Shown piece by piece: positions 53,380 through 61,250 of a stretch of DNA of 64,000 nucleotides. The notes under the pieces are model-generated. The model searched no databases, was not told the origin of the DNA, and was given only the letters and a program-made list of their open reading frames with translations. The translations under genes were made by a program, and so were the position numbers. The stretch is from Motiliproteus sp041586615 (GTDB lineage Bacteria; Pseudomonadota; Gammaproteobacteria; Pseudomonadales; Balneatricaceae): the NCBI GenBank assembly GCA_041586615.1, contig JBFGZS010000017.1:1-64000 (forward strand), in the 5' to 3' direction. How positions within the stretch are numbered: the first letter of the stretch is position 1; each line of letters starts with the position of its first letter.

Positions 53380-55017
53380 ATGCTCAAGCGCCGTATAATG
53401 TCCACCCAGAAAATCCGTCACTTGAGCATCAAGACCAAAATCTTGCTGCTATTAGCCTCGCTCATGACGCTCAGCTACGGCGTTACCCTGCTGCAGTTTC
53501 AAAACGATATGCGTGAATTCGGCCAGGCGCAGTTTGATACGCTGGGCAAAGCCGTCACCACTCAGACCGCGCTAAGCAGTAGCCAGATGCTCCTAGCCAA
53601 AGACTGGGTAAGCCTGAACATCAGCCTTCGTCATCTAACCGATGACGCCCAGATCCAAGGTGCAGAAGTTCTGGATGCCAGCGGGCAGATCATTGCGCAA
53701 TCGGGCAAACCGGGAGCCCGTCTGTTTGAGGCGCAGATCAAAGCCAGTGATGAGCTATTAGGTAAAGTCCGCCTCTACCTGACCACCCTGCCTATGGAAC
53801 GCGAGCTATTGCGCAGCATGCGCACAACCGGCCTGTATGCCCTGCTGGGCGGCATCGTACTGCTGGGCGCAGCCTTTTTGCTGGCGCGCCATCTAACGGC
53901 CCCCCTAAAACAACTGCGCAATGCCTGTCGTCAACTTCAAAAGGGCGACCTGATCCAGCCTCTGGACGAGAACCGCTGGGATGAACTGGGTGAGATAAAC
54001 CGCCTGCTGAATCGTCGCTTTTCCCCGGAAAAACACCCCTGTGACCCGCGGGATACGCCCTCCTCTCAAGACCTCTCGGATGTGACCCGTAGCACTGCCG
54101 AAACCGAACTGCGCTCATCTATCGAGCAACATCCATCTATCGAACAACATCCATCTATCGAACAACATCCATCCATCGAACAAAAACCACCTACCGAACA
54201 AAATCCGTCTATTGATCAAGGCATAGCTATCGATCAAGACACGCCCATCGGACCGGCTATTCCCGAGTTTGAACGGGCGATCGACGCGCCAGCCAGCCAG
54301 GACGCGGCGCCTTTTCCAGGCGCAACCGTTACTCATGCCACCCCTGACGAAAACAGCCCGCCGACGCTGACGCACACCCGCGGGAATGCACAAGACCTGG
54401 CAACCCATCCTGAACCCAGGCCAAAAAGCCCGATCATGCCGCAGCCACCGGCTCAGGCTTCAGCCCGTAACCATTACCTGCTGTATGTCGATCATGTCAC
54501 CGTATGCGGTGAAGCACTGAACACCGAGGAACGCCGCACGCTACTCACCCCCTATAGAAAAGCGTTAAAGCGCGTTGGCGAACTGTATAACGGACAATTA
54601 AGCGATGACAGCCGCGGCAACTGGTGCCTGCAGTTCAACCCGATTGACGCCGCTGAAGCCCATGGCGTCAACGCGCTCTGCGCTGCCCAGCTCTTTAACG
54701 GCCTCTATCGAGGGCTGAATCAGCGCAGGATTCGCCATATGCAACCGTTGCTTAACTTACAAATGGCGATCAGTTGCTCCGACTATGAAGATACCGAGCT
54801 GCTCCAGCTGCTGGCTGAGGATCTGAGTAACCGCGTACAATGCAACGACCTGATCAGCACAGACAGCCTTCTTACGACGCCCCATCTGTTCAATCGGGTA
54901 TTGAAAGGGGCTGAGTTGCGCCACGGGGAAGGTAATACCCTGATCATCAGCCGGCTCTGTCCGGCGTTCCAGCAGTTAATCGACCGACAGTCCGAGCACC
55001 TACTGAATCGCCTGTAA
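53380..55017 (+). CDS. HAMP membrane protein with degenerate cyclase-like C-terminal domain
   Basis: 545 residues; not a family I can name. A first membrane segment (about 19-37), a periplasmic domain of ~110 residues and a second membrane segment (about 149-171) are followed by a HAMP region (LARHLTAPLKQLRNACRQLQKGD, ENRWDELGEINRLLNRR). Next comes a ~160-residue linker that begins with seven 18-bp repeats (SIEQHP) and is otherwise Pro/Ala-rich. The last ~180 residues (YLLYVDHVTVCGEALN, GELYNGQLSDDSRGNWCLQF) have the order of segments of a class III nucleotide cyclase; the first metal Asp is kept but the second acidic position reads Asn in RGNWCLQF, so activity is doubtful. The second ATG (53398) is an alternative start; neither has a good ribosome binding site. 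Confidence 0.7.
   Translation: MLKRRIMSTQKIRHLSIKTKILLLLASLMTLSYGVTLLQFQNDMREFGQAQFDTLGKAVTTQTALSSSQMLLAKDWVSLNISLRHLTDDAQIQGAEVLDASGQIIAQSGKPGARLFEAQIKASDELLGKVRLYLTTLPMERELLRSMRTTGLYALLGGIVLLGAAFLLARHLTAPLKQLRNACRQLQKGDLIQPLDENRWDELGEINRLLNRRFSPEKHPCDPRDTPSSQDLSDVTRSTAETELRSSIEQHPSIEQHPSIEQHPSIEQKPPTEQNPSIDQGIAIDQDTPIGPAIPEFERAIDAPASQDAAPFPGATVTHATPDENSPPTLTHTRGNAQDLATHPEPRPKSPIMPQPPAQASARNHYLLYVDHVTVCGEALNTEERRTLLTPYRKALKRVGELYNGQLSDDSRGNWCLQFNPIDAAEAHGVNALCAAQLFNGLYRGLNQRRIRHMQPLLNLQMAISCSDYEDTELLQLLAEDLSNRVQCNDLISTDSLLTTPHLFNRVLKGAELRHGEGNTLIISRLCPAFQQLIDRQSEHLLNRL
54118..54243. repeat. Seven 18-bp tandem repeats in the HAMP-protein linker
   Basis: Units of 18 bases from 54118. The second and third are identical (TCTATCGAACAACATCCA), the first differs by one base, and the last four diverge progressively. 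They encode SIEQHP three times, then SIEQKP, PTEQNP, SIDQGI and AIDQDT. The gradient from identical to diverged copies suggests recent expansion at the 5' end. Confidence 0.9.
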
Positions 55018-55050
55018 CACCTTGCTGATGTTGCAAAGCCCCTGAAACAG

Positions 55051-55088
55051 AAAATGCAGCAGACGCCACTGAAGCGGAGTCTGCTGCA
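55051..55088 (-). terminator. Terminator of the quinone oxidoreductase gene
   Basis: TGCAGCAGAC (55055-55064) pairs perfectly with GTCTGCTGCA (55079-55088); on the minus strand TTTT follows the stem. It lies 13 bases after the qor stop, in the 83-bp gap between convergent genes. Confidence 0.75.
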
Positions 55089-55100
55089 CGGTCAAAGATT

Positions 55101-56072
55101 TCAGGGCAAGAGTATGGTCGATCCAGTGGTGGCGCGGGCTTCCAGTTCTGCGTGAGCAACAGACGCATCCGCCAACGAATGCACCTGGTTGACCGCAATG
55201 GCGACCTTGCCGCTACCGACTATATCAAACAGATCCCGTGCCCCCTCTTGCAACAGTGCCGGGGTCGCGATATGTGTTGCCAGGGTTGGTCGGGTCAGAA
55301 ATAACGACCCCTTCGCCGCCAATAGCCCGATATTGAACGGCGATACAGCGCCGGTAGCATTACCGAAGGAGACCATGGTGCCGAAGGGGCGCAGGCAGTT
55401 GAGCGAATCCTCGAAGGTGGCGTCGCCGATAGAGTCATACACCACCGGAACCCCTTCACCGCCGGTAATCTGCCGCACCCGCTCTGGAATATTCTCCGTG
55501 CTGTATAAGATCGTATGCTCACAGCCATTTTCTTTTGCCAATACCGCTTTGGCTTCGGAGCCGACACAACCGATGACCGTCGCACCGAGCGCTTTAGCCC
55601 ACTGACACAGGATAGATCCGACCCCGCCGGCAGCGGCATAAACCAAAATGGTATCACCGGGCTGCACCTTGTAAGTGCGTCGCAGTAGATACTGCGCGGT
55701 CAACCCCTTCAGCATCATGCCCGCCGCCTGCTGATCGCCGATATTGTCGGGTAGAGCGACCAACCGATCGGCGGCAATAATCCGCTGCGCGGCGTAGGCA
55801 CCCAACGTCATCGGATAAGCCACCCGATCACCGACCTTCAGATCGCTGACGCCAGCCCCCAGTGCTTCGACCACCCCGGCAGCCTCCATGCCCAGCACCG
55901 CCGGTAATTCACAGGGATAAAGTCCGGTCCGAAAATAAACATCGATATAGTTGAGCCCAATTGCCGTCTGGCGCAGGCGCACCTCTCCGGGCCCGGGTTC
56001 TCCCATGCCTAACTCGTCGAGCTGCAACGCATCGGGACCACCATGCTGGTGAATTCTGATTACCTTAGTCAT
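55101..56072 (-). CDS. qor: NADPH:quinone oxidoreductase (zinc-free MDR family)
   Basis: 323 residues of the medium-chain dehydrogenase/reductase superfamily, lacking the catalytic zinc ligands. IGLNYIDVYFRTGLYPCELPAVLGMEAAG near the N-terminus and the nucleotide-binding VYAAAGGVGSILCQWAKALGA match QOR-type quinone reductases such as E. coli QorA. It should reduce quinones by one electron using NADPH; other enone substrates are possible. The ATG at 56072 has GAGGAGG a few bases upstream; a longer open frame to 56141 has no support. Three 15-bp repeats lie in its leader. Confidence 0.92.
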   Translation of the reverse strand: MTKVIRIHQHGGPDALQLDELGMGEPGPGEVRLRQTAIGLNYIDVYFRTGLYPCELPAVLGMEAAGVVEALGAGVSDLKVGDRVAYPMTLGAYAAQRIIAADRLVALPDNIGDQQAAGMMLKGLTAQYLLRRTYKVQPGDTILVYAAAGGVGSILCQWAKALGATVIGCVGSEAKAVLAKENGCEHTILYSTENIPERVRQITGGEGVPVVYDSIGDATFEDSLNCLRPFGTMVSFGNATGAVSPFNIGLLAAKGSLFLTRPTLATHIATPALLQEGARDLFDIVGSGKVAIAVNQVHSLADASVAHAELEARATTGSTILLP

Positions 56073-56125
56073 TCGTATCCTCCTCACTAGACTGAACACC
56101 GACGTCACTCTCGGCCGCACCCTAC

Positions 56126-56170
56126 CCTGAACACACGTCACCTAAACACACACCACCCAAACACAGGTCG
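56126..56170. repeat. Three imperfect 15-bp tandem repeats upstream of qor
   Basis: CCTGAACACACGTCA, CCTAAACACACACCA and CCCAAACACAGGTCG abut one another 54 bases before the qor start, in the 184-bp gap after parC. The shared core is CCynAACACA. Confidence 0.65.
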
Positions 56171-56256
56171 TTCAAAGCATCTCAACAAAAAAACCTGTCA
56201 TCCCATCGGCCTAACCAGCACACATTCGGGCCTCGGCGATCGGCGATGACAACCGA

Positions 56257-58542
56257 TTACTCATCCGTGTCAGAAACCTCGACAACAGCGCCTCCTGTTT
56301 CACAAGCCAAACGATCAACACGCTGGAAACCACGGGGAAGCTTACTGCCGCGACGTCCACGTTCGCCGGAATAATGCCCGAGATCGCTGGCTTTCATCTT
56401 CAAATAGCGCTTGCCGGCATGTACGACCAGGGTATCTTCGGGCGCCAGTACCTGAATGCCAACCAACAACTCCTCACGGCTCTGGGCACGGGCTCCGGGT
56501 ATATTAATAATCTTGTTACCCTTACCGCGCGCCAGCGCAGGCAGGTCCGCGACAGGGAACACCAACAAACGCCCCTCGCTGGTAACGGCAGCCAATAGCG
56601 CCGACTTCGGGCTGACAACCGGCTGTGGCGGCATAATCTGGCTGTTTTTCGGCAAACTCAACACGGCCTTACCCGCTTTGTTTTTACCCTGCAGATCTTC
56701 CATGCGACAGAGGAAACCATAACCGGCATCGGATGCCAGCAAATACTGTTCCTGTTCTTTGCCGATCAGCAACGCATCGACGCTCACCCCGCTGGGCAAG
56801 CTCAAGCGACCGCTAAGCGGCTCACCCTGCCCGCGTGCCGAGGGCAAGGTATGGGTAGGCAACGCATAGGCCCGGCCCGTCGAATCGATAAAGACCGACG
56901 CCTGATTCGTCCGTCCGCAGGTCGCGAGTTTAAAGCCATCCCCCGATTTATAGCTCAGCGCAGTGGGATCGACATCGTGGCCTTTCGCCGCACGGACCCA
57001 GCCCTGATGCGACAACACCACCGTGACCGGATCTGAACCAAGCAGATCGAGCTCACTCAGTGCGCGCGCTTCCCCCCGCACCACAATAGGCGAGCGGCGA
57101 TCATCGCCGTGCGCATCGGCATCGGCCTTCAGCTCTTTACGAATTAAACTACGCATCTTGGCCGGCGAACCCAGAATCGCTTCCAGACGCTTGCGTTCCG
57201 CGCTAAGCTCTTCCTGTTCGCCGCGAATCTTCATCTCTTCGAGCTTGGCCAGATGCCGCAGCTTTAATTCGAGTATGGCTTCAGCCTGGGCATCGCTGAG
57301 ATTAAACCGCGCCATCAGCACCGGCTTGGGTTTATCTTCCTGGCGGATAATCTCGATAACCTCGTCGATATTCAGGAAGGCAATCAGCAGACCATCCAGA
57401 ATATGCAGTCGGTCAACAACCTTACCCAACCGAAATTCCAGTCGCCGCGTCACGGTCCGGGTACGAAACTGCAACCACTCAACCAGAATGTCACGCAGAT
57501 TTTTAACCTGTGGCCGGCCGTCCAAACCGATCATATTGAAATTGACCCGGTAGGAACGCTCCAGGTCGGTACTGGCAAACAGGTGGGCCATCAACTGCTC
57601 GGTATCAATTCGATTCGAGCGCGGCACGATCACTAGCCGGGTCGGATTCTCATGATCCGATTCGTCGCGCAGGTCACTGACCATCGGCAGCTTCTTCGCC
57701 TGCATCTGCTGGGCGATCTGCTCGAGAATTTTGGCGCCGGACACCTGATGCGGCAACGCCGTGATAACGATATCACCACTGTCACGGCTATAAACCGCCC
57801 GCATGCGTACCGAGCCACGCCCGGTGCGATAAAGACGGCGCAACTCATCGCGCGGGGTAATGATCTCAGCTTCGGTCGGATAATCGGGTCCGGGCAGCAA
57901 TTCACAAAGCTCATCCAGATCGGTCTTAGGCGCATCCAGCAAACGCAGGCACGCCCCAACCACTTCGCACAGGTTATGCGGCGGGATATCCGTTGCCATG
58001 CCCACCGCGATACCCGTCGAGCCGTTCAACAGTACATTCGGTACCCGAGCCGGCAACAGCAACGGCTCATCCATGGTGCCGTCAAAATTTGGCCCCCACT
58101 CGACGGTCCCTTGCCCCAATTCACCTAACAGCGTCTGCGCATAGGCAGTCAGTCTGGATTCGGTGTATCGCATGGCCGCAAACGACTTGGGATCATCCGG
58201 CGACCCCCAGTTACCCTGCCCGTCGATCAACGGATAGCGGTATGAGAACGGCTGAGCCATAAGCACCATGGCTTCGTAACACGCGCTGTCGCCATGAGGG
58301 TGAAACTTACCCAGGACATCACCCACGGTTCGAGCGGACTTTTTGTATTTGGCGCCAGCCTTTAAGCCCAGCTCGGACATCGCATAGACGATCCGACGCT
58401 GCACCGGCTTCAGACCATCCCCGATATGCGGCAAGGCACGATCCAGAATGACATACATGGAGTAGTCGAGGTAGGCCCGTTCGCTGTACTCTTTCAGCGA
58501 AAGCCGCTCGATCCCCTCATCTATTGCAACGCTAGCAGACAT
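56257..58542 (-). CDS. parC: DNA topoisomerase IV subunit A
   Basis: 761 residues. The catalytic Tyr is Tyr126 (AMRYTESRLTAY). The quinolone-determining region is GKFHPHGDSACYEAMVLMAQ with Ser86 and Glu90, equivalent to E. coli Ser80 and Glu84, so it has the wild-type, quinolone-sensitive residues. The C-terminal beta-pinwheel is shorter than in GyrA and has no GyrA box, which separates it from gyrase. Works with ParE, encoded about 2.7 kb upstream, to decatenate chromosomes. Confidence 0.97.
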   Translation of the reverse strand: MSASVAIDEGIERLSLKEYSERAYLDYSMYVILDRALPHIGDGLKPVQRRIVYAMSELGLKAGAKYKKSARTVGDVLGKFHPHGDSACYEAMVLMAQPFSYRYPLIDGQGNWGSPDDPKSFAAMRYTESRLTAYAQTLLGELGQGTVEWGPNFDGTMDEPLLLPARVPNVLLNGSTGIAVGMATDIPPHNLCEVVGACLRLLDAPKTDLDELCELLPGPDYPTEAEIITPRDELRRLYRTGRGSVRMRAVYSRDSGDIVITALPHQVSGAKILEQIAQQMQAKKLPMVSDLRDESDHENPTRLVIVPRSNRIDTEQLMAHLFASTDLERSYRVNFNMIGLDGRPQVKNLRDILVEWLQFRTRTVTRRLEFRLGKVVDRLHILDGLLIAFLNIDEVIEIIRQEDKPKPVLMARFNLSDAQAEAILELKLRHLAKLEEMKIRGEQEELSAERKRLEAILGSPAKMRSLIRKELKADADAHGDDRRSPIVVRGEARALSELDLLGSDPVTVVLSHQGWVRAAKGHDVDPTALSYKSGDGFKLATCGRTNQASVFIDSTGRAYALPTHTLPSARGQGEPLSGRLSLPSGVSVDALLIGKEQEQYLLASDAGYGFLCRMEDLQGKNKAGKAVLSLPKNSQIMPPQPVVSPKSALLAAVTSEGRLLVFPVADLPALARGKGNKIINIPGARAQSREELLVGIQVLAPEDTLVVHAGKRYLKMKASDLGHYSGERGRRGSKLPRGFQRVDRLACETGGAVVEVSDTDE

Positions 58543-58640
58543 ATATTCCTACGACTCTCTTTGTTATTACCGCGTAACACTTCGTTGGTGTCGGGCATTA
58601 AGGCGGCAGCTTAATACCGAGAAAAAATGTCGCCTTAATA

Positions 58641-58662
58641 GGCGGTTCATGGATGAACCGCC
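58641..58662. other. Perfect inverted repeat between the kinase gene and parC
   Basis: GGCGGTTCAT (58641-58650) and ATGAACCGCC (58653-58662) form a 22-bp inverted repeat in the 210-bp gap between the histidine kinase stop and the parC start. A U-rich run (ATTTTTTC) follows 13 bases later on the minus strand. It may be a terminator for the kinase transcript or an operator for parC. Confidence 0.5.
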
Positions 58663-58752
58663 GAGGCATAAAGCCACGTGAGAACAGGCGCAAAAAACCA
58701 TGAAAACCGTGCAGCAAGTCCGCGCAGAAGTAGCGTCTAAGGCGCTACCCAC

Positions 58753-59445
58753 TCAAGGCAGAAACAACGCAAACACACCGCCACCCAATGCACCGCCGTT
58801 ACTGAGCCGAATGGCTCCGCATTGGCCATTGCGACAATGCTGCTGAGCAACCTGCCCAGCAAAAAAAAGGCCAAACCCCGTACTGCCACGAATAAAATCG
58901 ACCCCCATGTCGGCGCACTGCAACGCCCCCAACATGGGCGGCGGGAACCCGCTACCATTATCTTCGACACGCAACACCAGGCCGCCGTCTTCCTGCTGTG
59001 CGCTGAGCCGGACACAACTGGCGCAAGCCTGAAGACGACCATCGACATAACGAACCAGATTAGTAACGATACTGCTCAACGCCCCTGTCACCAACGAACC
59101 ATCAAACGTCCAACATAATGCTGGAGAAACATCTTGCTCAATGGTAATTCCCCGCGCAGACAAAACGGGTTGGCTCATCAGCGCCAGATCCTCGATAAAT
59201 TCATCCAGGTATATCTCGGATAAATGCGGGTTGTATTGTTGGTTTTCCAGGCGATACAGGGCCATCAACTGCATCAGATAGCTGTTCAGTCGCGTCGACT
59301 CGAAACGCAGCTGATCCCGACTATCCGGCTTCGTCGAACTATCACAGAGCTCATCGATAAGATGGCTCATCAGCCCAATACTGTTTTTCATGTCATGCAC
59401 TGACGCAGCCAGCAGCATGGAAAAATCCACGGACGGTTTATCCAT
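58753..59445 (-). CDS. Histidine kinase (HDxKN type) without its own sensor domain
   Basis: 230 residues from the ATG at 59445, which has AGGAG 4 bases upstream; an ATG at 59526 overlapping the response-regulator stop (TAATG) would add 27 residues. The phospho-acceptor region is SVHDMKNSIGLM with His17. The ATPase domain has an N-box Asn in SSIVTNLVRYVDG, the G1 box VEDNGSGFP and the G2 box GSTGFGLFFAGQV. There is no membrane segment or sensor domain, so input probably comes through its partner. It directly follows the TPR response regulator gene, and the two likely form one signalling pair. Confidence 0.85.
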   Translation of the reverse strand: MDKPSVDFSMLLAASVHDMKNSIGLMSHLIDELCDSSTKPDSRDQLRFESTRLNSYLMQLMALYRLENQQYNPHLSEIYLDEFIEDLALMSQPVLSARGITIEQDVSPALCWTFDGSLVTGALSSIVTNLVRYVDGRLQACASCVRLSAQQEDGGLVLRVEDNGSGFPPPMLGALQCADMGVDFIRGSTGFGLFFAGQVAQQHCRNGQCGAIRLSNGGALGGGVFALFLP

Positions 59446-59525
59446 ATGACTCCTCGGCACGCCGAGCGTTATACAGGCCGATAGCCGAGACGAACAGCCA
59501 CTCACCCGCACCAACCGGCGCGACA

Positions 59526-61103
59526 TTATCCATGCTGCTTGTCAGCCTTGCGCTGCATCGCGGCGTATTTTTTATTTAGATTCGTGTACATGGCAAAGCG
59601 TCGATCATTCTCAGGCAAACTCGCAACCCGTCCTAAGCTGGTCTTGACCTGTGCCAACAGCGCCGTATCGATACCTTCTTTGGTCATCAGGTGCAGGCCA
59701 ACCTGCACCAGGTTAAGGTTGATGGCATGGCTACGCGGCTTGTCGGTAACCGCTTGCTGCAACAGCGTAAGTGCCCGTGCCAGATCGCCTTTCTCATAGA
59801 AAACGATCGCCTGGGTGTTGAAGTTGGATTCTTCCAGCTGCATACCTGCCACCAGCAGGTCTGCCATATCCCGCCGGTTGGCCGCCTCCAGTGCGCTAAT
59901 CAGCACCTCTTTCAACGCGCCGGATATAAAACCCTGCTGATCGCCTTTGCACAAGTCATAGGCCCGCAGCAGCGCGCGCTCAGCCTCTTGCGCATGCCCC
60001 TGAGCAACATGCACTTTGTAATCCATCAGCCGGGACTGCATCTGAACCTGCGCATCTCCTTTATACAACCCACGCACTTCTTCGAGCACGGCGGAAGCTT
60101 TCAACTCCAGGCGTTTATTGGCCAGGCCCCCTGTCTGCTCCAGACGCGTGACGAGGATATCGGTCAGCTTCAGATAGGTATCGGGTGTACGGTACACGGA
60201 GTGTTTCCCGATTTTCACCGAGCGATTGAACGCCATCTCCGCGCGCTCCACATCGCCATTGGATAACGCCAGATCGCCCAAAGCCACTTGCCGTCGCACA
60301 TTGATCGGCGATATTTTCACCGCCGCCTGCAGTGAGGATTGTGCCGCGGTACTGTCACCGAGCTTCGCCTGAACCTTAGACAACCAATCCCAGGCCTGAA
60401 CATAACCCCGGTCTTCCTGAACCAACTGTTGGAACGTTTTTAGTGCCCGCTCCCATTTTTCTTCATGGAAGAACGTTTTCCCCAAGCCAAGCTTGGCCCA
60501 AGGCAACTGTTTGACCACCAAAATTTCGTTGTAGATATGCCGCGCTTCTTCATAACGCTGCATCGACATCAACAGATCGGCTTTCAGCTTCAGGGTAAAG
60601 TTGTTGTAGCGCGGATGATAAGCCATCACGTCATTACACAGGGTGACTGCCTGTTCACATTTATCTTTATCGATGGCAAGAAAGATAGCGCGAAAGATTC
60701 GATTGCGCTCCAGCAAACGCTCTAGGCGCGTCAGGAGCACCTCTTTCGTAAAGGGTTTTGTCAGATAGTCATCAGGCTGGTACTCGAGCGCACCACGTAC
60801 CATCTCGGCAGCACTCTCGGCGGTCAACATCATAAATAATGTCGCACTCTTAAGAAGCCCCTGCTGCTTGGCTTCTTCAAGAATATCATTGCCATTACGC
60901 CCCTCCCCTAGGTTGTAATCGCAAAGCACCACATCATATTTATTAAAACTGAGTGAACGAATCGCTTCATCGCCATGGTGCACGACATCAATATGTTCGG
61001 CACCATAGCTCATGACCATATTGCGCAATGCACTACAGAAGCTGGGGAAGTCATCGATTATCAGAAAGCTCAGACGACTGTAATCGTGTCTTGGTGTAAT
61101 CAT
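59526..61103 (-). CDS. Response regulator with tetratricopeptide-repeat output
   Basis: 525 residues. The receiver domain (1-125) has the acidic pair Asp17-Asp18 (LIIDDFPSF), phospho-acceptor Asp62 (VLCDYNLGEG), the Thr in MMLTAESA and the Lys in DDYLTKPFTKE. The rest is a long helical TPR array (YHPRYNNFTLKLKADLLMSM, AKLGLGKTFFHEEKWERALKTF, AWDWLSKVQAKLGDSTAAQ). There is no DNA-binding or enzymatic output domain, so it probably acts by protein-protein contact. It lies between parE and parC together with the histidine kinase. Confidence 0.9.
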   Translation of the reverse strand: MITPRHDYSRLSFLIIDDFPSFCSALRNMVMSYGAEHIDVVHHGDEAIRSLSFNKYDVVLCDYNLGEGRNGNDILEEAKQQGLLKSATLFMMLTAESAAEMVRGALEYQPDDYLTKPFTKEVLLTRLERLLERNRIFRAIFLAIDKDKCEQAVTLCNDVMAYHPRYNNFTLKLKADLLMSMQRYEEARHIYNEILVVKQLPWAKLGLGKTFFHEEKWERALKTFQQLVQEDRGYVQAWDWLSKVQAKLGDSTAAQSSLQAAVKISPINVRRQVALGDLALSNGDVERAEMAFNRSVKIGKHSVYRTPDTYLKLTDILVTRLEQTGGLANKRLELKASAVLEEVRGLYKGDAQVQMQSRLMDYKVHVAQGHAQEAERALLRAYDLCKGDQQGFISGALKEVLISALEAANRRDMADLLVAGMQLEESNFNTQAIVFYEKGDLARALTLLQQAVTDKPRSHAINLNLVQVGLHLMTKEGIDTALLAQVKTSLGRVASLPENDRRFAMYTNLNKKYAAMQRKADKQHG

Positions 61104-61250
61104 TCAACGCAATCCGTGGTGCGATCGTACACACCCGAGGTGGACGACAGGTCGCTATTATGGATCCAAACGCCCACAACAGAGATGTTAAGACCGTTAT
61201 TCAAAACAGAGAGTTTACCCTAAATCGGTCCCGCCACTCTCTGAACAATG

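Noticed and set aside
53394..53399. TATAAT as promoter of the HAMP gene
   Set aside because: It overlaps the second possible ATG of the gene itself, and there is no -35 hexamer; a transcript starting here would lack the start codon and the first membrane segment.
54118..54243. CRISPR-like or phage-derived repeat
   Set aside because: The repeats are contiguous, in frame and without spacers; they encode a protein linker.
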